Counted from the stretch's first letter, positions 27,607 to 37,301 are shown. The stretch is DNA of 64,000 bases from Acinetobacter sp. P8-3-8 (GCF_000214135.1 NZ_AFIE01000010.1:1-64000); one strand, 5' to 3'. The notes: generated from the letters alone by a model not told the origin. Made by a program: numbers and translations.

Positions 27607-30042
27607 ATGAAAAATTATAAAAAAGGACTTCTGACGCTTACTGTATTGTCGGCGATGTCACTGATGGCGGCTGAAGATCGTACGATTTACGTGACGACTC
27701 TTGCGGATGAAGATGGTGAAAACTCAGAGAGTTGCTCTTTGAGAGAGGCTTTAAAAGCAGCTTCTACACACAAAGCTTATGGCGGTTGTATTGCAGGTCA
27801 ACAGTATGCAAGTGTGCCGAATGTCATTCAGCTTGAAGCTGGGACATATCTCTTAAATAAGGAATTGAAACCAAATTCAGATGTGGTGATTTTTGGTAAA
27901 GAATCTGCTGATTATTCACGCCCAAGTGTGCTTACCAATAGTTACCCAGCGCCGTTACCTTTAAAAACAACGATTTCAGGCCAAGGCAAGGTTCGTATTT
28001 TTAATACGATTTATGACAATAAACCTAGCTTAACCTTGAATAATTTAATATTAACAGATGGTTCAAGTTCGGCAGACACCAATAATGATGTCGGTGGAGC
28101 AATCTATGCAGGCGGAACATTAACGTTAAATAATGTATCTATTCTCAATGCGAAAGCGAAAATGGGTGGTGCAATTTATTTAAATGATGTGACCAGTGCG
28201 TTGACAGTTAACTACGGTGTTTTCCAAGCCAATCAGGCAGAACAAGGTAGTGTATTGGGTATGTCTTGTTCTGATAATTTGCTTTTTACAACACGTAGTA
28301 TTGCAATAAGTTCAGCAAGTTTTGTGAATAATGGTTCGACAACGAGTTCGAGTGTTTTTAATTTTTGTGGACAGCCATCTGCTACTTTGACTGCAAATAC
28401 AATCACGAATAATACAGCAAATCCAAATAACGGCAGTATTATTCAGTTTAGTGCTACAACACCACAAGGCAAAGTCAATTTTAGTAATTCTTCAAGCATA
28501 TCTTTGCAAAGCAATACTATTGTTAAGAATAATGCGTGGTCGACATTATTGTACGGAAATTATGGTGCTAAAGCGTTGGTGAATAATGTCTTGGCATATA
28601 ACACAGGCAAATCTTGTCGTTATGCAGATGGTGATGTGTCTAAGGTTGAAAACTCAGGCATGATCTTGAGTTATAACGCTTTAACTCTAGCGACTGGAAA
28701 TGATCAATGTGAAGTTGCAGAAGCTGTTACTAAAGACAATAAAGATCATACATTTGATGTCAGTCAGATTAATTTCTCAAGTATTTTAACTGACTTACAA
28801 ACGCCAAGTGAATCGACTAACTTTATGCCGATGTATTTCCCTAAGGACTTAGGCACAGATAAAGATTTAGTTGATGTGGGGTATGTGGGTTGTAGTACTG
28901 CAGATCAGCGTGGAGTAACACGTGTGATTGCAGTGAATTCGAATGGTGCTAATGAACAGGCAAACTCGTGTGATTTAGGTTCAACAGAGCTACTTCGTTT
29001 AACTGCAAATAATGTTAGTGCAACCAATACTTCAGTCGTGACTGCATTACAAACCTATCAAAATGAGTTAGATACCTATACTAAACTGTTTGAAGATAAA
29101 GCCACAAAGCCAGATTATCTACCGTTCTATAAAATTCAGGTTGATAAATACAGCAATCTCATCAAATACACCAAATCAGATCAAAAGTATCGAACTATTT
29201 TTGTTGACCCTTTTGCAACGAGTTTACCAGCTGAAATCGTGACAAAAGATGCCAATGGCAACGATGTACGAACAGTTAAACATTTAAGTTCAGACAACTA
29301 TGATGTAATTGTTAAATCGCTTGGCCTAGGTGTATTAGATAACAATAGATTATTTGATGGAGAAGAAGATCCAAAGCTTCATTGTGAATGGAATGCGAAT
29401 CTCAATAAAATTATGATGTGGCGTACAAGTGACAATGTGACACCATCAGGTGAAAATGAATTCTGTAGTTATCAACTGAAGCTAAAAGGTGCAAATCCTG
29501 AAGTTGTATCTTCGGCTTATATTATTGCAAGTTATGTCAATATTGCCCCAGTTGCAAACGACACTACTTTGAATATTGCTTATGGCTCAACCAATACAAT
29601 CGATATCGATTTACTACAATATGCAAATGATGATGGCGACGGCAATGTCAGTGCTTTGACAGATAAGCCGAATAAACCAAAATTCTATGTTAATGCGAAG
29701 GGTGAGGAATTACCTATTCGTATAGCAGCAAATTTAGATCCTGTCATCATTACAGCAGATCGTAGTGGCCCATGCCCAGGCGAAGATAGTAAATATACGT
29801 GTTATGGTGGCAAACTGCATATTCAACTGAGAAACACTTTAGATCCGTTCAGTTATAAGTTTAGTTATTATGTCTATGATGCTGATGGTTTAATTTCTAA
29901 TGCTGCAACTGTGAAGTTAGAAAATTCAGGTACAGCACCTGGAAGCCCACGTATTAGTGGTGGTGGTGCATTCGGTTGGTTGAGCTTAGTAGGTTTAATT
30001 GGATTGACGGGCTATCGCCGTTATAAAATGAAGCGCTCATAA
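27607..30042 (+). CDS. Rhombotarget A-like protein (CSLREA and GlyGly-CTERM), second of two
   Basis: 811 residues from the ATG at 27607, six bases after AAAGGA; a TTG at 27601 is less likely. A signal peptide (MKNYKKGLLTLTVLSAMSLM) is followed by CSLREALKAAS near residue 40 and by beta-helix-like repeats (GGAIYAGGTL, GGAIYLNDV). The CSTADQRGVTR block and CDLGSTELL are shared with the upstream paralogue. The C-terminus has GGGAFGWLSLVGLIGLTGYR and a basic tail. It is about 200 residues longer than its neighbour, from an extra domain at about 480-780. Expected to be processed by a rhombosortase encoded elsewhere. Confidence 0.85.
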   Translation: MKNYKKGLLTLTVLSAMSLMAAEDRTIYVTTLADEDGENSESCSLREALKAASTHKAYGGCIAGQQYASVPNVIQLEAGTYLLNKELKPNSDVVIFGKESADYSRPSVLTNSYPAPLPLKTTISGQGKVRIFNTIYDNKPSLTLNNLILTDGSSSADTNNDVGGAIYAGGTLTLNNVSILNAKAKMGGAIYLNDVTSALTVNYGVFQANQAEQGSVLGMSCSDNLLFTTRSIAISSASFVNNGSTTSSSVFNFCGQPSATLTANTITNNTANPNNGSIIQFSATTPQGKVNFSNSSSISLQSNTIVKNNAWSTLLYGNYGAKALVNNVLAYNTGKSCRYADGDVSKVENSGMILSYNALTLATGNDQCEVAEAVTKDNKDHTFDVSQINFSSILTDLQTPSESTNFMPMYFPKDLGTDKDLVDVGYVGCSTADQRGVTRVIAVNSNGANEQANSCDLGSTELLRLTANNVSATNTSVVTALQTYQNELDTYTKLFEDKATKPDYLPFYKIQVDKYSNLIKYTKSDQKYRTIFVDPFATSLPAEIVTKDANGNDVRTVKHLSSDNYDVIVKSLGLGVLDNNRLFDGEEDPKLHCEWNANLNKIMMWRTSDNVTPSGENEFCSYQLKLKGANPEVVSSAYIIASYVNIAPVANDTTLNIAYGSTNTIDIDLLQYANDDGDGNVSALTDKPNKPKFYVNAKGEELPIRIAANLDPVIITADRSGPCPGEDSKYTCYGGKLHIQLRNTLDPFSYKFSYYVYDADGLISNAATVKLENSGTAPGSPRISGGGAFGWLSLVGLIGLTGYRRYKMKRS

Positions 30043-30066
30043 AATTATACAATTAGACTTTTATTG

Positions 30067-30094
30067 AAAAGCCAGTTTCGAGAAACTGGCTTTT
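30067..30094 (+). terminator. Terminator of the rhombotarget pair
   Basis: AAAAGCCAGTTTC (30067-30079) pairs with GAAACTGGCTTTT (30082-30094), followed by TTATC. A strong stem with a two-base loop. Confidence 0.87.
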
Positions 30095-30229
30095 TTATCT
30101 GTATATTTTTTGCTATTTATATAGGATTCATACGCAATTTATATTATAAGTTTAATGAAGCATTGTTTTGTTTAAAGCATTTCGTAAATCATTGAAAAAT
30201 TTTGGATAAATACTTCATTTTAAACTGAT

Positions 30230-31012
30230 ATGAAACAATTTAAAGTCCTGACTCCTATTGAGCAAATTCCTTGTAGTTCTGAAGAATTGCTTTCAATTAA
30301 ACGTAATGATTTGATTCCTTTATTGGATAATCAGACACGTATGAATATGTATGCAGATCAACTTATTCAAGCGCAATCAGTTTTATTAAACAGCATCGAT
30401 CCTAACCTAACCCAAAAGTTAAGTTTGGTGATTAGCAAAATCATTGAACAGCTATCCAGTTCTCAGAAAAAGCTAAATCAACGAACGTTTAATCGATTGC
30501 AAAAATGGTTAGGGCTTGACCTAGAATTTAGTGCGGGGCAGGTTAAATATTTGCAAGATTTAGAAAGTTTGATTGATGAGGCAAATAGACTTAGCCAACG
30601 TTTAAACATTGAAATTCAAAAGTCAGAATCACGCTTTCAACAAGCCAATGGTCTCCGTGAGCAAATGGCAAAATATATTCGTGCTGCGCAAGAGTTTCTA
30701 CATGAATATCCTGATTTTGTGCAAAATAGGCATCCGCTAGATAATTTTTCAGACAGATTATCTAAAAAGATTAATACTTTACAGACCTTGCAAACCAGTA
30801 ATGACATTGCACTTGCACAAATGCAGTTGACTCAACAGTTGTCATTATCCTTACTTGATCGGTTTAATGAGGCGCAACAAGTTTTGATTCCTGCTTGGCA
30901 ATATCATGTGAAACAGAGTAGTGCACAGAATTCTTTCACGACCACAGCTGATCTGGATAAAAGTCGTGATAAATTAATTCAATCATTAAAGAAATCATTA
31001 GAAAATAAATAG
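30230..31012 (+). CDS. Diverged TelA-like coiled-coil protein
   Basis: 260 residues, all helical, rich in Q, L, S and N, without a signal peptide. The segment SLSLLDRFNEAQQVLIPAWQ (about 204-223) lines up with NMMLVDKFYAIKNITLPAWK of the next gene, a bona fide TelA protein, and LPAW-type ends are a TelA hallmark. I therefore infer a shortened, diverged TelA paralogue. It also has an N-terminal NRLQKWLGLDLEFSAGQ segment of unknown meaning. It lies 9 bases before the telA gene, so it forms an operon with it. Function unknown. Confidence 0.65.
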   Translation: MKQFKVLTPIEQIPCSSEELLSIKRNDLIPLLDNQTRMNMYADQLIQAQSVLLNSIDPNLTQKLSLVISKIIEQLSSSQKKLNQRTFNRLQKWLGLDLEFSAGQVKYLQDLESLIDEANRLSQRLNIEIQKSESRFQQANGLREQMAKYIRAAQEFLHEYPDFVQNRHPLDNFSDRLSKKINTLQTLQTSNDIALAQMQLTQQLSLSLLDRFNEAQQVLIPAWQYHVKQSSAQNSFTTTADLDKSRDKLIQSLKKSLENK

Positions 31013-31021
31013 GGTACATTT

Positions 31022-32149
31022 ATGAGTGAATCAAATCTTCAACATCAGGCAAATGAAACGAATTCGAACTTGGAATTGCAAAAGTTTGAGCAATTGAATT
31101 TGAAAGAAATCGGCCTCAGCAATGACGATTTTAATGAAGTCGTAAATGCACATAAAGATTTGGCCAATATTAATCATGCGGCGGTGGCTGAATATGGTAA
31201 GAATATTGCGACCAAAACATCAACTTATACCGATGAGCTATTAAACTTAGTTAAAAATAAAGATCTGGATGTGACAGGTCAAAAGCTTAATGAGGTTGTG
31301 CAAGTCGCTCAACAGCTCAATACTTCAAGTATTTTGAATAAATCTAAAAGTTCAGGTTTTATTGGCGGTATTTTAAATAAGTTTAAAGGTGCAAAACAAA
31401 GTTTTGATCAGCATTTCAACACTACAAAAGAACAGATCGATAGTTTGGTGAAAGAAATTGAAAGTTCACAGTCAGGATTAAAAGCACGCGTTGATACTTT
31501 GGATCGGATGTTTAATGGTGTGCAAGAAGAGTATCGTCAGCTCGGTATCTATATTGCCGCAGGGCGAATTAAGCAAGAAGAGGTGCAGCAAGAAATTGCG
31601 ACGCTATCTGCATTGGAACAAGATCAGAAAACAACGCAACGCGTCTATGATCTGAATCATTTGGCGAATAATTTAGAAAAACGTGTCAGTGATTTACAAG
31701 TGTTGCAACAATCTGCAATGCAAACTTTGCCGATGATTCGCATTATTCAATCTAATAATATGATGTTAGTAGATAAGTTTTATGCGATAAAAAACATTAC
31801 TTTACCTGCTTGGAAGAACCAAATTAGCTTAGCGATTTCGTTAAATGAGCAACGAAATAGTGTACAACTTGCCAATACCATCGATGATGCGACCAATGAG
31901 TTGTTGAAACGCAATGCTGATTTATTACATCAAAATTCAGTAGATACTGCGAAGGCCAATCAACGTTCAGTGATTGATATTGAAACACTTGAACATGTGC
32001 AAAATACCCTCATTAAAACTGTTAATGATGTGATTCAGATTCAAAAAGAGGGGATGCAAAAGCGTGAAGAAGCGTCTACTCGAATTAAAGCATTGCAGAA
32101 CAATTTACAGCAATTGGTGATTAATTCGAGTACGAATCAATCATCATAA
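31022..32149 (+). CDS. TelA/KlaA-type toxic anion resistance family protein
   Basis: 375 residues, helical and soluble. PF05816 features: GGILNKFKGAKQSFDQHF, the coiled-coil core with EEYRQLGIYIAAGRIKQEE, and RIIQSNNMMLVDKFYAIKNI, then LPAWKNQISLAISL. Family members are linked to tellurite resistance and to envelope or phage stress, but the biochemical role is not established. ATG with AGGG upstream. It sits between a TelA-like paralogue and a four-helix membrane protein on the same strand. Confidence 0.85.
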   Translation: MSESNLQHQANETNSNLELQKFEQLNLKEIGLSNDDFNEVVNAHKDLANINHAAVAEYGKNIATKTSTYTDELLNLVKNKDLDVTGQKLNEVVQVAQQLNTSSILNKSKSSGFIGGILNKFKGAKQSFDQHFNTTKEQIDSLVKEIESSQSGLKARVDTLDRMFNGVQEEYRQLGIYIAAGRIKQEEVQQEIATLSALEQDQKTTQRVYDLNHLANNLEKRVSDLQVLQQSAMQTLPMIRIIQSNNMMLVDKFYAIKNITLPAWKNQISLAISLNEQRNSVQLANTIDDATNELLKRNADLLHQNSVDTAKANQRSVIDIETLEHVQNTLIKTVNDVIQIQKEGMQKREEASTRIKALQNNLQQLVINSSTNQSS

Positions 32150-32224
32150 CAATGCTATTGATTTACATACTCTCTTTGCAGTGATTTTGTTAAAGATGAC
32201 ACTTGGTTAAAATGGGTGGAGTGA

Positions 32225-33148
32225 TTGAACCAAACAACGAAATATCCATTAGATACTCAGCATTTGCAACAAGGCTTAACGCTATTGCAGAAGCGTCAAA
32301 GAAGGTTGGCTTTTTTGGCGTTATTGTCAAGTACTGTGGGGATTGTGAGTTTAATCACTGCATTTTTGCAACAAGATATTGTTTTGGGTTTATTTGGATT
32401 AAGCCTAGATATTCAACAACTGCATATTCCTTATGCTGTAGATGAGCAATTAAGAGAATTTATTCATCATCCTGATTATTTAATGAATGCATTTTCATGG
32501 TTGGCATGGTTGCTTTTAAAAGTAGTCGTATCATTCATTGGTGCATTTTTTATTGTCGGTTTTTTAAAAAGATTTAAATATTTTTTATTCAAATTTCAAT
32601 CATTTGTTCTTAAATTCGTGGCATGGTTATTGGCTTTTATTGTGCTTTGGTCTGGAGTGACCTATGTGCAATATGATTTGAAGGATGATGAAGAAAGTGA
32701 AACAGCATCATTTATTCAATATGATCAAAGCATTCAGCAAAGTGAAATCTATGCTTATTTACAGCAGACGGACACGCCTGATGCAGTAAAGGATTATTTA
32801 TTGGTGCAGACTGCTTTGCTACATAAACCTGAAGATAAAACCATCGCTAAAGTATATGCAGAAAAGCTATTGAACGATGAAAAAATAGATCCACGTTTTC
32901 AAGAGTATGGTTTTAAATCAGAACAAATTTGGGCGATTCAACACCAAGTATATGGTCACTCTGTGTCAAATATTGCAAAATCCGTTGATCCACAAATGAA
33001 TAGAGCAGTGTTCTGGTCAAACATCACACAAAATATTTTATGGGCTATTACAGCGCTAAGCTTTCTGATCAGTATCGTTATTTATTTTCTTGCACATCGA
33101 ATTAAGCTTCGTTTAATTCGTATCGATCAACAAATCTTTCATCACTAA
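32225..33148 (+). CDS. Hypothetical polytopic membrane protein of the TelA cluster
   Basis: 307 residues with four predicted helices (about 28-50, 92-115, 127-150, 268-290) and a soluble domain (about 155-260, ending DPQMNRAVFWSNITQN). The start is a TTG at 32225, preceded by GGTGGAG at 32215-32221; no ATG is available near it, so this unusual start is decided by the ribosome site. The gene begins 75 bases after telA and ends at a strong terminator, so it closes the three-gene cluster. No family recognised; a membrane anchor or partner for the two TelA-like proteins is a reasonable guess. Confidence 0.68.
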   Translation: MNQTTKYPLDTQHLQQGLTLLQKRQRRLAFLALLSSTVGIVSLITAFLQQDIVLGLFGLSLDIQQLHIPYAVDEQLREFIHHPDYLMNAFSWLAWLLLKVVVSFIGAFFIVGFLKRFKYFLFKFQSFVLKFVAWLLAFIVLWSGVTYVQYDLKDDEESETASFIQYDQSIQQSEIYAYLQQTDTPDAVKDYLLVQTALLHKPEDKTIAKVYAEKLLNDEKIDPRFQEYGFKSEQIWAIQHQVYGHSVSNIAKSVDPQMNRAVFWSNITQNILWAITALSFLISIVIYFLAHRIKLRLIRIDQQIFHH

Positions 33149-33172
33149 AACAGCAAATAGTAAAGCAGTTAA

Positions 33173-33217
33173 AACAAACACGCTATATACATTCACAATG
33201 CATATAGCGTGTTTGTT
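33173..33217. terminator. Terminator after the TelA cluster
   Basis: A 16-bp perfect stem, AACAAACACGCTATAT (33173-33188) and ATATAGCGTGTTTGTT (33202-33217), with a 13-base loop. It lies between converging genes and could act in both directions. Confidence 0.75.
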
Positions 33218-33246
33218 ATTGTCGTTTAATTGCTAGGCTTTAAGGT

Positions 33247-33867
33247 TTAAGCAACACTTCGTGTATCTTCGAGTAAAAGGTGTTTCAACTCTAAAGTGTC
33301 AAAAGTCTTGTCCCAAATTTCTCCATCTACAATATAAAATGGAGTTGGGTGTTTACCAAAACTATTCACATAACGTGTAATTTCAGCTAGTTTGTCGCTG
33401 ATTTCTTTATGTTGAATTGAACGTAATACTTTGTTGCCATCCAGCCCCATGCCTTCAATGATGTCTTTTAACACATCTTGATTGGCAATATCTTTACCAT
33501 GTGCAAATAGGGCATGGAAAATAGCTTGGGTTAGGGCATATTGATCAAATGTATTGTCGAGTGCCAAAATCGCTTGATGAGCAAGGCGGCTATTTGGCAT
33601 ACGTTTCATATGCTCAATATCAACTGTTAAGTCTTGGCTATAGGCTGCAAATTTAGCCATATCCAATTTTCGATCGGCTTCTTTTGTGCCATATTTATCA
33701 GTTAGATACTGATAAACGTTTAAGCCTTCCTCAGGGATTTCTGGTAAAACTTGCACTGGTAATAATTCGATTTTTTTCGCAGTCGGTTGATTCCAATGTT
33801 GTTTCAATTTTTCAAAAGCAACATAGCTCATTGGATAGACAAGATCGAATACAAACTCAATTTTCAT
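33247..33867 (-). CDS. DsbA-fold (FrnE/2-HCCA isomerase-like) protein without CxxC, copy 1
   Basis: 206 residues. The strand-turn IEFVFDLVYPMSYVAFEKL is where FrnE-type DsbA proteins have CPWC; here it reads YPMS, so no redox pair. The cis-proline loop (GKHPTPFYIVDGEIW) and the helical insert (GLNVYQYLTDKYGTKEADRK) are kept. No signal peptide, so cytosolic. With Ser in place of Cys, it may act as a glutathione-type isomerase or transferase rather than an oxidoreductase (inference). It is strongly similar to the gene at 34419 over its whole length. Confidence 0.75.
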   Translation of the reverse strand: MKIEFVFDLVYPMSYVAFEKLKQHWNQPTAKKIELLPVQVLPEIPEEGLNVYQYLTDKYGTKEADRKLDMAKFAAYSQDLTVDIEHMKRMPNSRLAHQAILALDNTFDQYALTQAIFHALFAHGKDIANQDVLKDIIEGMGLDGNKVLRSIQHKEISDKLAEITRYVNSFGKHPTPFYIVDGEIWDKTFDTLELKHLLLEDTRSVA

Positions 33868-34418
33868 TGTTTTACCTCACTCTACTTACACATTCATTTT
33901 GATTAAATACAAGAAGCTGTCGTTAATCGTGAAGAAAATATTTCATAGACTTAGCTTAAAACTTTGAACGAAGTCTGGGCATGATTTTTTGTGCAATGAT
34001 GGTCGCAGATTTATTATCTTTTATTGATTATTAATCTAATTTTAAGGTTGGAGGAAAACAAGCGATTGCTTTGTATTGTACAAATGCAAGTTAAAACAAC
34101 AGCCTGTTTACTTGCTAATAAGTGCTTAGACTGGTTATATGACTCATCTTTTATAAAGGAACTCAATGGATTGATGTTTTCTTAAATCGTATCGTTATTC
34201 AATTCTTAGATTTTCAAATATAGAAAGCAATTCATTTCTTAAAGCTGTCAACCTATTTCAGAACTAGATAAATTTTCCTCATTCAATTTGAAACTGACAG
34301 ATACCTTTAAATCAGGTCTCTGTCAGCTTAGATTCGTATGAGTACAATTTAAACAATAGATTTAGGATTACTTAGTTTAAAAAGTTTTAGGGTTTATAAA
34401 GTCTTCGGGTTTAAAGTC
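33868..34418. other. Intergenic stretch between the two DsbA-fold paralogues
   Basis: 551 bases without a credible gene. A hairpin is visible: CTGACAGA (34294-34301) with TCTGTCAG (34319-34326). It is not followed by a T-run, so a terminator is unlikely. The rest is AT-rich with no repeat I could match elsewhere in the window. Confidence 0.4.
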
Positions 34419-35048
34419 TTAGTGTTTAGAATCTTCAAGTAAGATCTTCTGTAAAACTAAAGTATCAAAGGATTCATCCCAAGTCTCACCATCTATAACT
34501 TTGCCATCTACAACATAAAAAGGCGTTGCATGTGTGCCTAAGCTTTGCACGTATTTGGTGACTTCAATTTGTTTGTCACTAATTTCTTTATGTTGAATTG
34601 AACGTAACACTTTTGAACCATCTAGCCCGATACCCTCAATGATATTTTTAAGTACTTCTTGGTTTGCAATATCTTTACCATGAGCAAATCGGGCATGGAA
34701 AATAGCCTGAGTTAAAGCATATTGATCAAGAATACTGTCGAGCGCCAAAATGGCTTGATGAGCAAGGTTACTATTCGACATGAGTTTAAGGTGCGCAAGA
34801 TCAAGGACTAAGTCTTGGCTATAAGCAGCAAACTTTACAAGATCTAGCTTTCGGTCTGCTTCTTTAGTGCCATATTTTTCAGTTAAATACTGATAAACAT
34901 TTAGTCCTTCATCAGGTGTTGCAGATAAAATTTGCACTGGTAATAATTCGACTTGAGCGGTAGTTTTTTGATTCCAATATTTTTTTAATTTTTCAAAAGC
35001 CACATAGCTCATAGGGTATGCGATATCAAATACAAATTGAATCTTCAT
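34419..35048 (-). CDS. DsbA-fold (FrnE/2-HCCA isomerase-like) protein without CxxC, copy 2
   Basis: 209 residues, a paralogue of the protein at 33247. Long identical runs include GLNVYQYLT-KYGTKEADRKL, HQAILALD, QYALTQAIFHA and VLRSIQHKEISDK. The redox site is again replaced (IAYPMSY), and a cis-proline loop is present (THATPFYVVDGKV). It differs by a short insertion (VIDGETWDE) near the C-terminus. GAGG upstream of the ATG supports the start. The two copies point the same way, 551 bases apart, which suggests a tandem duplication followed by moderate divergence. Confidence 0.75.
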   Translation of the reverse strand: MKIQFVFDIAYPMSYVAFEKLKKYWNQKTTAQVELLPVQILSATPDEGLNVYQYLTEKYGTKEADRKLDLVKFAAYSQDLVLDLAHLKLMSNSNLAHQAILALDSILDQYALTQAIFHARFAHGKDIANQEVLKNIIEGIGLDGSKVLRSIQHKEISDKQIEVTKYVQSLGTHATPFYVVDGKVIDGETWDESFDTLVLQKILLEDSKH

Positions 35049-35469
35049 TAGAGTGCCTCTAAAACTGTTGCAATAACATTAAAATGGGAAAGAGTGGGAG
35101 ATCATTATTTAAACATTATATAATTTAGTATAATTTAAAAATATTAAGGTTGTCTTTTTGTGTAGTCATGGTGAGATAATTGCTATCATGCTATTTTCAA
35201 AGGATAAAATTATGTTTAAAAGTTGGAAATAGCGATCTGCCTGTGCTTAAATGCAAAATCATGATCAAATTTTACGATTAAAATAGTTTGAAAATACATG
35301 TTTTAAAGATGATTTTTTAGTCATCGTTAGTTTTACTGATGATATAGGAGATTTTATTTTTAATCTAAAAAAACGATTATTAGAATAAAAACAAACTGTT
35401 TTATCTATTTTTTGAATTACCGTACTATACACATATTGAATAAAATTAACTCCTTTGGAGATGTTAGAC
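35049..35469. promoter_or_regulatory. Non-coding region upstream of ahpF
   Basis: 421 bases. A tiny frame, ATG at 35212 to TAG at 35232 (MFKSWK), follows AAAGGA and could be translated, but nothing supports a role. TACTAT at 35424-35429 is a possible -10 element. I could not find a convincing OxyR operator by eye. Confidence 0.3.
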
Positions 35470-37035
35470 ATGTTAGATCAAAATACAACAGCTCAATTAA
35501 AAACACTTTTAGAACGTTTGGAAGCGCCAATCGAATTGGTAGCCTCTTTAAATGATTCAGATAAATCTGAAAAAATTAAAGAATTAGTCGCAGAAGTTGC
35601 GGCTTTATCTGACAAAGTGACCGCTCGTTTTGATGGTCAAAATGAGCGTAAGCCAAGCTTCGGTATTGCCAAAGCAGGTGAGCAACCTCGTGTATTCTTT
35701 GCGGGTTTACCGATGGGGCATGAGTTTACCTCTTTAATCTTGGCTTTGTTACAAGTTTCAGGTTATGCGCCTAAAGTGTCTGATGAAGTGCTGGCTCAAA
35801 TTAAAGCATTAAACTTAAGCTCAAACTTTGATGTGTTTGTATCTTTAAGCTGTCATAACTGTCCTGATGTTGTGCAAGCGTTGAACTTGATTGCGATTAA
35901 CAATCCAGGTACGACAGCAACTATGATTGATGGTGCTTTCTTCCAAGATGAAGTTGAAGAACGTAAAATCTTAGCTGTGCCTATGCTGTTCCAAAATGGT
36001 GAACATATTGGTCAAGGTCGTATGACTTTGGAAGAAATTATTGCCAAATTGGATACGGGTGCTGCGGCGAAAGATGCAGAAAAATTAAATGCAAAAGAAG
36101 CATTTGATGTACTGGTGATTGGTGGCGGTCCTGCTGGGGCGACTTCAGCGATTTATGCAGCACGTAAAGGTATTCGTACAGGTATCGTTTCTGAGCGCTT
36201 TGGTGGTCAGGTGATGGATACCATGGACATTGAAAACTTTATTTCAGTGCAAAAAACTCAAGGTCCTAAGTTTGGTGCAGATATGGAAGCACATGTGCGT
36301 GAGTACGGTGTGGACATTATGAATCTACAAAAAGTGAAAAATATTGTAGGTGCTGAACAAACTGCCAATGGTCTAGTAGAAGTTGAGCTTGAGAATGGTG
36401 CAAAACTTGAATCAAAAACCGTCATCTTATCGACAGGTGCGCGTTGGAGAGAGATGAATGTACCAGGTGAGAAAGAGTATAAAACACGTGGTGTTGCCTA
36501 CTGTCCTCACTGTGATGGCCCATTATTCAAAGGCAAAAAAGTTGCTGTCATCGGTGGTGGGAACTCAGGTGTTGAAGCTGCAATTGATCTTGCGGGTATT
36601 GTTGAACATGTGACTTTAGTTGAGTTTGATACTAAATTACGTGCAGACCAAGTGCTTCAAAACAAATTGAATAGCTTGCCAAATACCACCGTGATTTTGA
36701 ATGCACTTTCAACTGAAGTAGTGGGTGATGGTTCTCAAGTCACAGCCTTGAACTATAAAGATCGTGCGACTGATGAAGAGCATACTGTAGAGCTTGCAGG
36801 TATTTTTGTCCAAATTGGTTTATTACCAAATACGGACTTCTTGAAAGGCACAGCAGTAGAACTTTCTAATCGTAATGAAATTGTAGTGAATGATCGCAAT
36901 GAAACCAATGTAAAAGGTGTATTTGCTGCAGGCGACTGTACAACTGTACCGTATAAACAAATTATCATTGCTTCTGGTGAAGGTGCAAAAGCGGCTTTAT
37001 CAGCATTTGATTACATGATTCGTTCAGGTCAATAA
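35470..37035 (+). CDS. ahpF: Alkyl hydroperoxide reductase subunit F
   Basis: 521 residues, the same length as E. coli AhpF, from the ATG at 35470 with GGAG nine bases upstream; in-frame TTG 35455 and ATG 35461 are too close to that site. Domains: a double thioredoxin-like N-terminal domain with SLSCHNCPD (Cys128/131), an FAD domain starting [18 protein letters not shown], the second redox pair in [20 protein letters not shown], and an NAD(P)H domain. It passes electrons from NADH to AhpC for peroxide removal. ahpC is not adjacent in this window. Confidence 0.96.
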   Translation: MLDQNTTAQLKTLLERLEAPIELVASLNDSDKSEKIKELVAEVAALSDKVTARFDGQNERKPSFGIAKAGEQPRVFFAGLPMGHEFTSLILALLQVSGYAPKVSDEVLAQIKALNLSSNFDVFVSLSCHNCPDVVQALNLIAINNPGTTATMIDGAFFQDEVEERKILAVPMLFQNGEHIGQGRMTLEEIIAKLDTGAAAKDAEKLNAKEAFDVLVIGGGPAGATSAIYAARKGIRTGIVSERFGGQVMDTMDIENFISVQKTQGPKFGADMEAHVREYGVDIMNLQKVKNIVGAEQTANGLVEVELENGAKLESKTVILSTGARWREMNVPGEKEYKTRGVAYCPHCDGPLFKGKKVAVIGGGNSGVEAAIDLAGIVEHVTLVEFDTKLRADQVLQNKLNSLPNTTVILNALSTEVVGDGSQVTALNYKDRATDEEHTVELAGIFVQIGLLPNTDFLKGTAVELSNRNEIVVNDRNETNVKGVFAAGDCTTVPYKQIIIASGEGAKAALSAFDYMIRSGQ

Positions 37036-37043
37036 GCGTCAAA

Positions 37044-37147
37044 AGAAAAGCCAACGTGCTCCCAATTCGCGTTGGCTTTTCTTGCTTTCCTCTTATGATT
37101 TACCCTTGATAGGAATTGAGTGACTAACAGCTCAGTTCCTTTTTTTA
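37044..37147. repeat. Double-hairpin intergenic repeat, copy 1 (also terminates ahpF)
   Basis: Hairpin 1 is a 13-bp stem, AGAAAAGCCAACG (37044-37056) with CGTTGGCTTTTCT (37070-37082), and a CTCCC-containing loop. Hairpin 2 is GGAATTGAG (37112-37120) with CTCAGTTCC (37131-37139) followed by TTTTTTT. The loop and linker sequences, not only the stems, match copies 2 and 3. Confidence 0.75.
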
Positions 37148-37301
37148 TGGTTATTATTCAACAAGTATTTAACAAGTTTTGTGGCAAGAATCTATTTAAA
37201 AATATCTATTTAGACAGCATCAATAGCAACTGGCATTTTTAATAACACATATTTTGCATGATACTAAACAACGTAGCTTGAAAAATTTACATTGAAAATC
37301 T

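Noticed and set aside
34294-34326. Hairpin between the two DsbA-fold genes as a terminator
   Set aside because: There is no T-run on either side, and it lies about 90 bases upstream of the nearer stop, in the middle of the gap.
35212-35232. Tiny frame MFKSWK after an AAAGGA motif upstream of ahpF, possible leader peptide
   Set aside because: Six codons are too few to judge, there is no attenuator structure after it, and it lies 238 bases from ahpF.
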